64,000 bases of DNA from the NCBI GenBank assembly GCA_039707655.1, contig CM077663.1, forward strand, positions 434,575,830 to 434,639,829, read 5' to 3'. How positions within the stretch are numbered: position 1 is the first letter of the stretch; every line of letters begins with the position of its first letter. Origin of the DNA: Elymus sibiricus (taxonomy: Eukaryota; Streptophyta; Magnoliopsida; Poales; Poaceae). A model generated the notes under the pieces. That model was not told the origin of the DNA. It worked only from the letters and a program-made list of their open reading frames with translations, and searched no databases. Of this stretch, positions 23,760 through 34,493 are shown piece by piece. The translations under genes were made by a program, and so were the position numbers.

Positions 23760-24431
23760 AGAAAGATGTTTTTGCAGCGCCTACACCAAGTGAAGAGGAA
23801 GCAAATGATGATGACCATGAAGATTCGGATCAAGTTACTACCAAACCTCGTAGGTCGACAAGGACTCGTACCGCCCCTGAGTGGTACGGCAATCCCGTCT
23901 TCGACGTCATGTTGTTAGACAACGGTGAACCTACGAGCTATGAAGAAGCCATGGTGGGCCCAGATTCCAACAAATGTCTAGAGGCCACGAAATCCGAGAT
24001 AGGATCCATGTATGAGAACAAAGTGTAGACTTTGGAGGAGTTACCATATGATCATAAGGCCATACAGAATAAATGGATCTTTAAGAAAAAGACGGACGCA
24101 GATGGTAATGTTACCGTCTATAAAGCTCGACTTGTTGCAAAAGGGTTCTCACAATTTCAAGGAGTTGACTACAATGATACTTTCTATCCCGTAGCGATGC
24201 TTAAGTCCGTCAGGATCATGTTAGCAATATCTGCATTTTTCGATTATGAGCTCTGGTAGATGGATGTCAAAATAACGTTCCTTAATGGTTTCCTTAAGGA
24301 AGAGTTGTATATGATGCAACCAGAAGGTTTTGTCGATCCTAAAAATGCTAACAAAGTGTGCAAGCTCCAGCGATCCATTTATGGACTGGTGCAGGCGGCT
24401 CGGAGTTGGAATCGTCGCTTTGATGAGGTGA
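23760..24431 (+). pseudogene. Copia reverse transcriptase, N-terminal half
   Basis: This is the start of the RNA-dependent DNA polymerase domain. It shows NKWIFKKKTDADGNVTVYKARLVAKGF, then MDVKITFLNGFLKEELYM and KLQRSIYGLVQAARSWNRRFDEV. Stops at TAG 24026-24028 (usual Trp) and TAG 24257-24259 (usual Gln) interrupt it. The domain is cut at 24431 by the three-LTR Copia array and resumes at 42062, with GGTGA duplicated (24427-24431 and 42057-42061). Confidence 0.9.
24427..24431. repeat. Target-site duplication GGTGA (left)
   Basis: Identical to 42057-42061. The pair brackets the whole three-LTR array, and removing one copy rejoins the reverse transcriptase frame across the gap. Confidence 0.9.
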
Positions 24432-25953
24432 TGTAGGACCGAAAGTATGTCTAGAGGGGGGGGGGTGATTAGACTACTTGACCAAATAAAAATCTAGCCT
24501 TTTCCCAATTTTTACTGTTGGTAGATTTTAGCATTCATAGCAAGTCAAGTACACCCTACACATGCATGTCTAAGAGTATAGCAGCGGAAAGTAACAACAA
24601 GCATGAGTAGTAAAGGAAGGGTAGGAGGATCAAACGCAATTAGTAGACACAATGATTTTTCCCGTGGTTCCGATAGGTGGTGCTATCGTACGTCCACGTT
24701 TATGGAGTCTTCAACCCACGGAGGGTAACGGTCGCGAGAGTCCACGGAGGGCTCCACCCATAAGGGTCCACGAAGTAGCAACCTTGACTATTCCATAACG
24801 GCTTCCGTCCATGAAGGACTAGCCTCACTATGGGTAGATCTTCACGAAGTAGGCGATCTCCTTGCCCTTACAAACTTCTTGGTTCAACTCCACAACACGA
24901 AGTAGGAGGCTCCCAAGCGACACCTAACCAGTCTAGGAGGCACCACCCTCCAAAAGGTAATAGGCTCGGTAATGAAGATGAACTCCTTGCTCTTGTGCTT
25001 CAAGATGATAGACTCCTCAACACACAATCACACTCTCATAGATTTGGCTTGGTGGAAGAGATGGGATTGGTGGAAAGCAACTTGGGGAGGCTAGAGATCA
25101 AGATTCATATGGTTGGAATGGAATGGCATGATCTCAACACATGAGTAGGTGGCTCTCTCTCAGAAAATATGATGGGGGCAAGTATGGAATAGTTCTGAGT
25201 GCTTCTCTTTCGAGTGGGTGGTGGTGAAGGGGTATATATAGGCATCTCCAAAAATCCAGCTGTTACACCTTAACTGACCAACTCGGTGACACCGATGTGT
25301 GAATCTCGGTGGTACCGAGTTGCTCCAAAGGTAGCAACTTTTGAATCTCGGTGAGACCGATATATAAATCTCGGTTGCACCGATTAGGTGACCAACGGTC
25401 GGATTGCCCAATCTCGGTGATGCCGATTCCACAAACTCGGTAGGATTGATTTCGTGAAATTGGGTAACAGAAAGTTGGCAACCCAAACTCGGTGGCACCG
25501 AAGCAGAATCGGTTGCACCGAAAGGTTAGGGTTTGGCTTAGGTCTGTCTGAGTATGGGAATCGGTGGCACCGAGTGGAAAGTGTTGGTTGCACCGATTTT
25601 GGATATTTGACTTTGGACAGACTTTTGTGGAAGAGCTTGTGGGTGTTTTTGGTGACTATCACTTGTGCACGTATGAGCATTTTGTTCACCAACAGTACCT
25701 TACCCCCTTTTAATAGTATTGGCTTTCCTATGGACTCAAAGTGATTTCTCACAAAGTAAAATGTAGAGTCCTCTTGCTTGAAGCTTTGCCAATCCATTTC
25801 CTTGCATCTTGGGGTATCTCCACAATCTCCACAATCCTTTTGCCAATCCTATCATTGAAGTTTTCATGAAATATACTTAGTGGAAACATTAGTTCAATGA
25901 CATATATGTTGTTACTAATTACCAAAACCACCAAGGGAGCAAATGTGCTTTCA
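24432..25953 (-). repeat. Array LTR 1 (3' end on minus)
   Basis: 1,522 bp. It carries a longer G run near its end (about 24458-24467) than the other two LTRs, which accounts for most of the length difference. About ten CGGTxxxACCG motifs lie at 25280-25600, upstream on minus of a TATA box (CCTATATATACC, 25231-25242). It differs from LTRs 2 and 3 at some 20 sites where those two agree. Confidence 0.93.
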
Positions 25954-26434
25954 ATCTCCCCCTTTTTGGTAATTGATGACAACATATAGATCAAAGCTTC
26001 GACAATGATATAATCAATGAATATAATCGTCACTTTGAGAAGTATGTGATAAGCAAGAGCTGCCCCTAAATTTGTGCATTATTTTAAAATTTGTGTTTGA
26101 ATGCAAATGCACAATCGATTAGGTACATGGGGCACTTCTTCCATGTCACATACATCGTGGTGGTGTGCGAGAATAATAAGAATTAACATCATAGCACAAC
26201 ACAATCAAGCAAAGGTGAATGATCATCTCATAAGCAGCATAATGATAGGAAATAATAGCAACACACATTAAGCGTATGATCAAAACACCACATAGTTCAA
26301 CACGAACAAAACAAAAGATCAACTGTTTTTGAAAAAGCGATAAAAACCAAACGCTCTCTCACTCGAAGCCTAAAGATCTATATACATTTCTCCCCCTTTG
26401 GCAACAAGTTACCAAAAAGTTCAAAGAGATATAG
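25954..26434 (-). other. Unit 1, 3' non-coding region with polypurine tract
   Basis: 480 bases without a gene, between the third ORF and the LTR. On minus it ends with the polypurine tract AAAAAGGGGGAGAT directly before the LTR start; a second similar run (CCAAAGGGGGAGAA) lies at 26390-26403. Multiple polypurine tracts are a known Sirevirus trait. Unit 2 has the same at 34013-34493. Confidence 0.75.
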
Positions 26435-28555
26435 CTAAACGTTCTTGGGCTGATCTCCTCCAGTTGTTGATGAAGGAGTCGAGAGAACTGCGTCGGCGAA
26501 GATATCGGCAAACGTCATGGATGGAGTTGGTGTAGCAACTGGAGGCACTAGAGCTGATGGAGCTAAGGTGACTGTAGCAGGTGCTAATGAAGAAGGCCTC
26601 AAATCTGGAGCTAGCACTGTGGTTGATCTGGCCTGGGTAGTGAAGTGTGTGCCTGGCCTGAGAGGAGACTCATCCTCATCATCATCATCAGTAGACCGAG
26701 GAAGAGGCACAAAGTCAACTTCCTTCTTGAGCTCATTAACTGTCTTGGTCAGCCCATCTACCTTGTCATTAAGGGTCTTGATCCTGTTCTCAAAGATCCT
26801 GACAAGATTGTTCTGGTTCTCCAGTATGTCCTTGATGTCCTTCTGCATGCCTTGAACAGATGAGATCAAGAGATCCATTTGCTCGTTCCTGGATCTAGGG
26901 ACTTGAGCACTAGTGGCTCTAGCTGCCTCTGCCTCTGCCTGTGCTTGAGCTGCAGCTGATGTGGGATGTTCTGGGTCGATCACCACAATATTGTCCTCTA
27001 AATCTGGCTGTAGGGGCAAATGGGGTCTGTCCAGAGCAAAGATATGCTTCTCCAGCTTGGAGTTGATGAGCATTTGAATGTAGGGTGCATAGCAGCATGA
27101 GCGCTTCTGATCAGCAGCAACCCTCTTCACTGTTTCCACAATCAGATCCATTACTCTTATCCTGGTGTGTCTGTCAAGATGGATCAGCATGTTGATTGAA
27201 TGGCCTCGAATCATCTTCTCATCTCCTGACTTAGGCATCAATGTATGCCTCAAAATGGTGTTCATGGTACGGAGGCCGGCCTGGAGGAAGTAGATAGATC
27301 CTAACTTGTGTGATTTCAAGTTAGCAGCAGGGATAGCATTGTACATATCCTTCATAGCATCATGGCTCTCCTTGGATTCAGAGTAGACATCCAAGTCACC
27401 ATCCTGCTCCTCTGGGACATCTAAGATAGCAGCCCATTCATCAACAGTAGACTCATATCTTGCTCCTTCTGTCATCCATACAATTCTACCATCTCCATAG
27501 AAGTGAGCAGTGGAGTAGAATTGCATGATCATCTCGTCGTTCCATGCAGTGAACTCTTTGCCAACAAACTCATCTAAGCCAATGCAGTGAAAATTGTCTT
27601 GGACATTTGGAAAGTAATCTCCATTGGCCTTGATGTACTTCCAATCAACATATCTCATGTCACTCACAGCTGGACTCTTGTCAAGCAGCACAGTCTCATA
27701 GAAATCATGTTGCTCCTTGGTGTAGAACCTGTAGTCCACAGCTGTCTTTCTCCTCTGGGCATATGGATCAATAGCTCTCCATGCCCTCAAACCAGAATCC
27801 TTCCTCTTCTTCATCTCTTCAGCAAGTGGATGGCTGGCATTGTGTTCAGGAAGGTGTGGTCTAAGCTTCATCAAAGCAGACATGGCATCCTCATCCTCAT
27901 CTCTGGAGGTAGTTCCTTTGTTCTTCTCAGAAGCTGGAATCTGTCTGGATGACCTCTTGGACTTTTCAGCAGCAACCTTCTTGGGGGTAGACTTGGTGCT
28001 CTTGGAGGGACCTTGCTTTGGCATAGCATCTGCCAAAAGCTTCTTTTGCTTCTTCTTGGGAGGTTCCTTGACAACATGCTCTTCCTCCTCCTCCTCAGCA
28101 GCAGCACCAGCAGTCTCCTCTGGTTCTTCATACATGGATGTAGGCCTGCCAACAACATGGATGATCCTTTTCCTTGACTTCTTCTTCTCCCCTGCCTTCT
28201 TGGGCATAGACTTCCTTGGGGGCTCAATGGTCATGGTAGCCCTGGCACTCTCAGGTGCTCTCATAGCCTCTGGAGGGGCATATGTCTTGCTGATTACTCT
28301 CCTGGAAGAGGTGGCTTCATTAGCAGACTTCTTGGCAGCTTTGTCTTGCTTCTTGGCAAGAACTTTCTCTGGCACAAAATCTGAATCCTCCTCATCTGAA
28401 TTCAGCTTCTTCCTGGCCCTAGTAGCAGCCTTGGGCAGCCCATGAGAACTGGGGGTGCCTGGATCTGAAGAGGAACAAGACTCAGGACTAGTGCCTGAAT
28501 CCAACTCAACACTCTGCTCTCTGAAGTTGTTCTCACTGTCCTCAGCATCTGACAT
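26435..28555 (-). CDS. Sirevirus third ORF (env-like position), unit 1
   Basis: An intact 706-codon ORF in the place of the env-like gene of Sireviruses, downstream of where pol should be. Residues 1-250 are charged and disordered with several basic clusters (KAATRARKK, KKKSRKRIIH, EPPKKKQKK) that could act as nuclear localisation signals. Residues 260-490 form a likely globular domain (YRFYTKEQHDFYETVL, DYFPNVQDNFHCIGLDEFV, IVWMTEGARYESTVDEWAAIL). Residues about 560-620 are a heptad-rich coiled coil (MDLLISSVQGMQKDIKDIL). The tail is Ser/Thr/Pro-rich. I see no signal peptide or transmembrane helix, so an envelope role is doubtful. The ATG at 28555 starts just after a splice-acceptor-like CACAG. 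It differs from the unit 2 copy at only six residues. Function unknown. Confidence 0.75.
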   Translation of the reverse strand: MSDAEDSENNFREQSVELDSGTSPESCSSSDPGTPSSHGLPKAATRARKKLNSDEEDSDFVPEKVLAKKQDKAAKKSANEATSSRRVISKTYAPPEAMRAPESARATMTIEPPRKSMPKKAGEKKKSRKRIIHVVGRPTSMYEEPEETAGAAAEEEEEEHVVKEPPKKKQKKLLADAMPKQGPSKSTKSTPKKVAAEKSKRSSRQIPASEKNKGTTSRDEDEDAMSALMKLRPHLPEHNASHPLAEEMKKRKDSGLRAWRAIDPYAQRRKTAVDYRFYTKEQHDFYETVLLDKSPAVSDMRYVDWKYIKANGDYFPNVQDNFHCIGLDEFVGKEFTAWNDEMIMQFYSTAHFYGDGRIVWMTEGARYESTVDEWAAILDVPEEQDGDLDVYSESKESHDAMKDMYNAIPAANLKSHKLGSIYFLQAGLRTMNTILRHTLMPKSGDEKMIRGHSINMLIHLDRHTRIRVMDLIVETVKRVAADQKRSCCYAPYIQMLINSKLEKHIFALDRPHLPLQPDLEDNIVVIDPEHPTSAAAQAQAEAEAARATSAQVPRSRNEQMDLLISSVQGMQKDIKDILENQNNLVRIFENRIKTLNDKVDGLTKTVNELKKEVDFVPLPRSTDDDDEDESPLRPGTHFTTQARSTTVLAPDLRPSSLAPATVTLAPSALVPPVATPTPSMTFADIFADAVLSTPSSTTGGDQPKNV

Positions 28556-29400
28556 ACTGACCCTGTGAATAGAGTATAGAGGAGTAGAAGAAGATGAGTC
28601 ATCACAAAATGCAGCTATTTTTGAAAGTTTGAACAGAAAAATCTTAGATGTAGTTCACAGCAAAAAAGGATTTCGATGTCACCGAGTCAATATTTTCGGT
28701 GCTGCCGAGACTCACAATACTCTTAACAGAAACTTGGCAGCAGTTTCAGTGGGACCGAAAACTACCACTCGGTTTCACCGAGTACTGTCCTCAGTAGCAC
28801 AAAAATAAATCAGTGGAACCGATTTCTCTGACTCGGTATCACCGAGATGCGATTTTGCGGGCAAGTAAACCTAAATTTTTTCGATTCGCTAATCTACTCG
28901 AACTTTTAGAGGATAGGGAGGTTTGCACATGGTGGATTATCGATGGAATAAGCTTCAGCGTGCAAGATTCGGACGGGGAGCGCAATGAAGGGTCGGATCC
29001 ATACCCTAACTCAGTGATGGATCCGCTACGGCAAAGATGGCGGTGAAGAAGCCCGTCGACGGTGAGAATCCTAGCGGCGAAGGAGCGCGGGGAGACAAGG
29101 GCGATGACCAGAGGGTCCTGTTCGGCAGCTTAGAGTTTTGGGGCGCGACGGTTTGAAGATTGATTTTCAAAGCGTCGGGTCCACAGCATATATACCCCTT
29201 GCTGTCAGTTACACCAATTCTAAATTTTCTGTGTCACCGAGTTCCTCAACTGTCAGCTGACAGGGAAACTCGGTGTAACCGAGAATATGGAATCGGTAGT
29301 ACCGATATAGAAAACCAGATCAACCCTAGGCATTTGGTGAGACCGGGAATTTTGGGTTGGTTCCACCGAGCTGCACTTGGGAGGTTTTAATGGTCAGTCC
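28556..29400 (-). promoter_or_regulatory. Internal LTR-like promoter block, unit 1
   Basis: Upstream of the third ORF, on minus, lies a cluster of CGGTxxxACCG motifs (29210-29380), then a TATA box GGGTATATATGCTG (29185-29198), a GC-rich leader with AACCCTAA, more of the same motifs (28675-28855) and a splice-acceptor-like CTATTCACAG ending at 28563. The same order, motif cluster then TATA box then leader, occurs in the element's own LTRs. This suggests separate transcription of the third ORF. The evidence is motif layout only. Confidence 0.5.
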
Positions 29401-30240
29401 TTTGTCGATACGGAACTTCGAGTGCTCCACACACAGAGGGATTGAAAAGTACTTGTTCAAATTTTGTGATGCAGCATGAATAGAATATGAGGTGAGAAAG
29501 CATAGATAGCTAGAGAGTGGTCCTAGGCATTCTTGTCCATCCAATTGGCAAAAGGTAAATCAAAAACCAAATAGCAACATTTGGATGTCCTCGAATGGGT
29601 AAATAAATGCAGACCAACATGCTCACACAATAAGATGTCAAATGAAATCATGGCAAACATGCACATACATACTAGCATCTAACAAGCACTTTGGCGATGA
29701 CGGAGTCATCTATATATGAGTATATTGACATAGGAGCCAAGTAAGAATACTTGATCATAGGTCATACTCATCGTTTAAGCACAAGTGGGGTTACCACTTT
29801 TACATAAAGCATTTAATGTTGTCACATTGTAAGAGATGCTTTAACTCAAGTCTTAGAGTAAAGCTCCCCCTTGATGTGACATCCCCCCATAGGAGGGATA
29901 AACTAACCTTGGGTTTTGTCGATGAAGACTTCATGTTGGTGAGGTAGTGGTGGATGCTCAAGGTTGATGAAGATCACCAAGAGTTGGGAGCATCCTTGTT
30001 GTTTCCTTACTCTTCTCAACTACATGGGTTAGTCCCAACACACAAGAGACAAATACAAGGATATCTATGGACATGGAGTGCAAAGCACGTGTGATGATGT
30101 CCATTGATTTGTTGATTACCTTGTCCCTTGCTTACCTTTGAGGGAATGTGTGACTCCTTGAACTATTGCATAGAGTTGATGTTGATTGCAAATAGTTCTT
30201 GCCAATAATGAATGTGAGTGAATTTCATTGGCGGAGTCAC
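29401..30240 (-). other. Unit 1 spacer where pol is missing
   Basis: 840 bases without a gene between the end of the gag frame and the internal promoter block. In an autonomous Sirevirus the protease-integrase-reverse transcriptase region would follow gag here; no trace of it is visible. Unit 2 is identical in structure (37460-38300), so the loss predates the array. Confidence 0.7.
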
Positions 30241-32441
30241 CCCTCAAGAACTCTCTAGTTCTTCTTCTTTGGGATCCACATCAACTTGATGGGGATCCTT
30301 GGTGTTGAAGTAGCCTTTGTAGAAGTTGAGCTTGAAGTAGCCTTGGGAACCCACTCCACCAAAGCTAGGGATTCATCTTCATATGAGTCAATGTCCTCTT
30401 GAAGCTTGTTCTTGCCCTTGAGCTTGTGGTCTTGTGGTGGAAGGTCATCTTAAGTGTTTGTTCCCTTGGGAAGAGTATTTTCATACTTCTCCTTTTGAGG
30501 AACAAACTTGGGCTTGGGGTATTGACCTTGTTCCCATTCAACCCCATTAGCGTTGAAGTAGCCAATGCCATGGTTCTTCCGGTATCCTCCGTGCTTGCGT
30601 ACAATTTCCTCAAATTGCTTACACCCGGCAAGACTCTTGTAGATACCTTTCTCTATAATTCCTTTCAATAAAGCATTTTCTTGCTCAAGTGTAACTTGGC
30701 TAATAGAATCATCATTAGTGGAATCAATGGAACTACTAGAAGCAACATCATTAGGTTTAGCATTTTTATTGTTGCTACTAGATGAAGAACTCTTCTTGCC
30801 TTTGTTACTAGTTTGTTTAGATTTAACTTGTGGCATGAATGTAGACAAGAGTAGTTGTTTGGCTAGATAAGATGAAATCTTCTTTCGGAGATCGTCATTG
30901 ATAGCTTTAAGAAACTCATGCTCTTGCTCCAAGTTGAGCTTCTCGAAGCGTAGCTTCTCATGAGTTATTACAAGCTCTCTATGATCTTCAAGAGTAGATT
31001 CATGAGCTAACTTAAGAGTGTTTAGTTCTTTAGTTAGTTGTTCTATTTTCATCTTATCATCATCAAATGACTTATCTTGACTAGCATGAGAATTATCAAA
31101 TTCATTTTGACTAACATCACTAGTTTCATCAAAGTGCAAGTCATCATCACAAAGTAAATCATCTTCATCACTATTGAAATCAAGATACTCGAGGTGTGAT
31201 ACCGTGGGGCCTTTAGCCATGAAGCAACTTCCACTCCCTTCATTTGGTGAATCAAATAGATCATAGGAGTCGGTAGTCACTAGTGCAATTCCGGCAACAC
31301 CTTCATCTTTACTATAGTCGGAGTTGGAGCGATAGCTTCTCTCAGAGTTGTTGTCGGAGTCGGAGCCAGAAACCTATTCACCAACATGAGCTTGATGTTT
31401 TCTTCTTGTGTAGCTCTTGGTGTACTTGTCCTTCTTCTTCGAATCCCTACTTCTCCTTGAGGGTCTTCGTTCATAACGATCATCTCTACTCCTTCTCTCT
31501 CTTGGAGGTGATTCATTCCTTGAGCTTCGTCTTCTAGGTGACTCTTCTCTTCGTTTGTAGGGAGCCGTGCAATCATTGGAGTAGTGTCCGGGCTTCCCAC
31601 AATTGTAGCAATTGCGGTCACGACTTGACGAACGCTTCTCTTCATATCTTGAGTTGGAGCTTCATTCTTTGCCTCTATTCTTGTAGAACTTGTTGAATTT
31701 CTTGACCATGAGGCTTATCTCTTCATTGGTGATAAGGTTGTCGCTTGAAGTTGTGGGAGCATCCCTTGTGGCTTTGTAAGCACCGCTAGACTTGTTGTGA
31801 AGCTCTTCTTTGTCTTTGAGTGTCATCTCATAAGCAACAATCCTTCCAATGACTTCCGTAGGCTTGAGATCTTTGTAGTTGGGCATCATTTGGATCAATG
31901 TGCACACGGTGTCGTATCTCTCATCCAAAGCTCGAAGTATCTTCTTGATGATGAATTTGTCGATCATTTCTTCGCTTCCTAAGCCGGCAATCTCATTGGT
32001 TATGAGAGCTAGCCTAGAGTACATCTCCGCGACTCCTTCCCCATCCTTCATCTTGAACTTGTCAAGCTAACTTTGAAGAACATCCAACTTGGATTCTCTC
32101 ACGGACTCGGTTCCTTCATGCATATCAACCAAAGTATCCCAAATCACTTTTGCATTCTCAAGACGGCTGATTTTGTTTAATTCTTCGGGGCATAGGCAGT
32201 TGAAGAGGATGTCGCATGCTTGAACGTTGTATTGCAGCATCTTCAATTCATCCGTGGTCGCTTCACGATCCGGTTCCTTTCCATCACCAAAGAATTCACC
32301 TTGCAAGCCAACACGAACAACAGCCCAAACAACGGGGTTATGACCAAGAATATGCATTTTCATTTTGTGCTTCCAACTACCAAAATTAGTTCCATCAAAG
32401 TACGGACCTCTACGGTGATAATTTCCCTCACTAGACGCCAT
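30241..32441 (-). pseudogene. Sirevirus-type Copia gag, unit 1
   Basis: Gag starts at the ATG at 32441 (MASSEGNYHRRGPYFDGTNF), about 35 bases after the primer-binding site. One frame covers the gag core (CLCPEELNKISRLENAKVIWDTLV, LDERYDTVCTLIQMMPNY), a CCHC knuckle CYNCGKPGHYSNDC (about 31570-31611), an Arg/Ser-rich stretch, a coiled coil (MKIEQLTKELNTLKLAHES) and a Ser-rich tail. It is broken by TAG (32067-32069), TGA (31662-31664), a TAG near 31376 that unit 2 lacks (unit 2 has TCG, Ser), and TAA at 30450. The first two stops are also in unit 2. The frame continues after 30450 to WIPKKKN near 30240, where pol would be expected. Length and the coiled coil fit Sirevirus gag. Confidence 0.82.
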
Positions 32442-32475
32442 ACACTCCTAGGTTGTGAGACCAATGCAATGGAGA

Positions 32476-32492
32476 CCAAAGCTCTGATACCA
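32476..32492 (-). other. Primer-binding site, unit 1
   Basis: On minus, TGGTATCAGAGCTTTGG, two bases past the LTR, complementary to initiator methionine tRNA. Within the array it follows the middle LTR. Confidence 0.9.
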
Positions 32493-32494
32493 CT

Positions 32495-34012
32495 TGTAGG
32501 ACCGAAAGTATGTCTAGAGGGGGGGTGATTAGACTACTTGACCAAATAAAAATCTAGCCTTTTCCCAATTTTTAGTGTTGGCAGATTTTAGCATTCATAG
32601 CAAGTCAAGTACACCCTACACATGCATGTCTAAGAGTATAGCAGCGGAAAGTAACAACAAGCATGAGTAGTAAAGGAAGGGTAGGAGGATCAAATGCAAT
32701 TTGTAGACACGATGATTTTTCCCGTGGTTCCGATAGGTGGTGCTATCGTACGTCCACGTTTATGGAGTCTTCAACCCACGGAGGGTAACGGTCGCGAGAG
32801 TCCACGGAGGGCTCCACCCATAAGGGTCCACGAAGTAGCAACCTTGACTATTCCATAACGGCTTCCGTCCACGAAGGACTAGCCTCACTATGGGTAGATC
32901 TTCACGAAGTAGGCGATCTCCTTGCCCTTACAAACTTCTTGGTTCAACTCCACAACACGAAGTAGGAGGCTCCCAAGCAACACCTAACCAATCTAGGAGG
33001 TACCACCCTCCAAAAGGTAATAGGCTCGGTAATGACGATGAACTCCTTGCTCTTGTGCTTCAAGATGATAGACTCCTCAACACACAATCACTCTCTCATA
33101 GATTTGGCTTGGTGAAAGAGATGGGATTGGTGGAAAGAAACATGGGGAGGCTAGAGATCAAGATTCATATGGTTGGAATGGAATGGCATGATCTCAACAC
33201 ATGAGTTGGTGGCTCTCTCTCAGAAAATATGATGGGGCATGTATGGAATAGTTCTGAGTGCTTCTCTTTCGAGTGGGTGGTGGTGAAGGGGTATATATAG
33301 GCATCTCCAAAAATCTTACCGTTACACCTTAAGTGACCAAGTCGGTGACACCGATGTGTGAATCTCGGTGTTACCGAGTTGCTCCAAAGGTAGCAACTTT
33401 TGAATCTCGGTGAGACCGATATATAAATCTCGGTTGCACCGATTAGGTGACCAACGGTCAGATTGCCCAATCTCGGTGACGCCGATTCCACAAACTCGGT
33501 AGGACTGATTTTGTGAAATTGGGTAACAGAAAGTTGGCAACCCAAACTCGGTGGCACCGAAGCAGAATCGGTTGCACCTAAAGGTTAGGGTTTGGCTTAG
33601 GTCTGTCTAAGTATGGGAATCGGTGGCACCGAGTGGAAAGTGTTGGTTGCACCGATTTTGGATATTTGACTTTGGACAAACTTTTGTGGAAGAGCTTGTG
33701 GGTGTTTTTGGTGACTATCACTTGTGCACGTATGAGCATTTTGTTCACCAACAGTACCTTACCCCCTTTTAATAGTATTGGCTTTCCTATGGACTCAAAG
33801 TGATTTGTCACAAAGTAAAATGTAGAGTCCTCTTGCTTGAAGCTTTGCCAATCCATTTCCTTGCATCTTGGGGTATCTCCACAATCTCCACAATCCTTTT
33901 GCCAATCCTATCATTGAACTTTTCCTGAAATATACTTAGTGGAAACATTAGTTCAATGACATATATGTTGTTATTAGTTACCAAAACCACCAAGGGAGCA
34001 AATGTGCTTTCA
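32495..34012 (-). repeat. Array LTR 2 (middle, shared)
   Basis: 1,518 bp, flanked on both sides by element-internal sequence rather than by target duplications. It serves as 3' LTR of unit 2 and 5' LTR of unit 1. It agrees with LTR 3 at most sites where LTR 1 differs and has about a dozen private changes. The TATA box is at about 33289-33300 on minus. Confidence 0.93.
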
Positions 34013-34493
34013 ATCTCCCCCTTTTTGGTAATTGATGACAACATATAGATCAAAGCTTCGACAATGATATAATCAATGAATATAATCGTCGCTTTAAGAA
34101 GTATGTGATAAGCAAGAGCTCCCCCTAAATTTGTGCATTATTTTAAAATTTGTGTTTGAATGCAAATGCACAATCGATTAGGTACATGGGGCACTTCTTC
34201 CATGTCACATACATCGTGGTGGTGTGCGAGAATAATAAGAATTAACATCATAGCACAACACAATCAAGCAAAGGTGAATGATCATCTCATAAGCAACATA
34301 ATGATAGGAAATAATAGCAATACACATTAAGCGTATGATCAAAACACCACATAGTTCAACACGAACAAAACAAAAGATCAACTGTTTTTGAAAAAGCGAT
34401 AAAAACCAAACGCTCTCTCACTCGAAGCCTAAAGATCTATATACATTTCTCCCCCTTTGGCAACAAGTTACCAAAAAGTTCAAAGAGATATAG
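34013..34493 (-). other. Unit 2, 3' non-coding region with polypurine tract
   Basis: The counterpart of 25954-26434, with the same two purine-rich runs (next to the LTR and near 34450). No gene. Confidence 0.75.

Noticed and set aside
25280..25600. Regular short repeats resembling a CRISPR array or satellite
   Set aside because: The CGGTxxxACCG units are short, variable and irregularly spaced inside an LTR, and this is plant DNA.
27840..28445. 201-codon plus-strand ORF opposite the 706-codon ORF (also 35899-36504)
   Set aside because: It is an antisense shadow of the repetitive basic and acidic codons of the third ORF; both copies follow the minus-strand gene exactly.
26435..28555. Third ORF as a true envelope protein
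   Set aside because: No signal peptide, transmembrane helix or cleavage site is visible; the env-like label describes position only.
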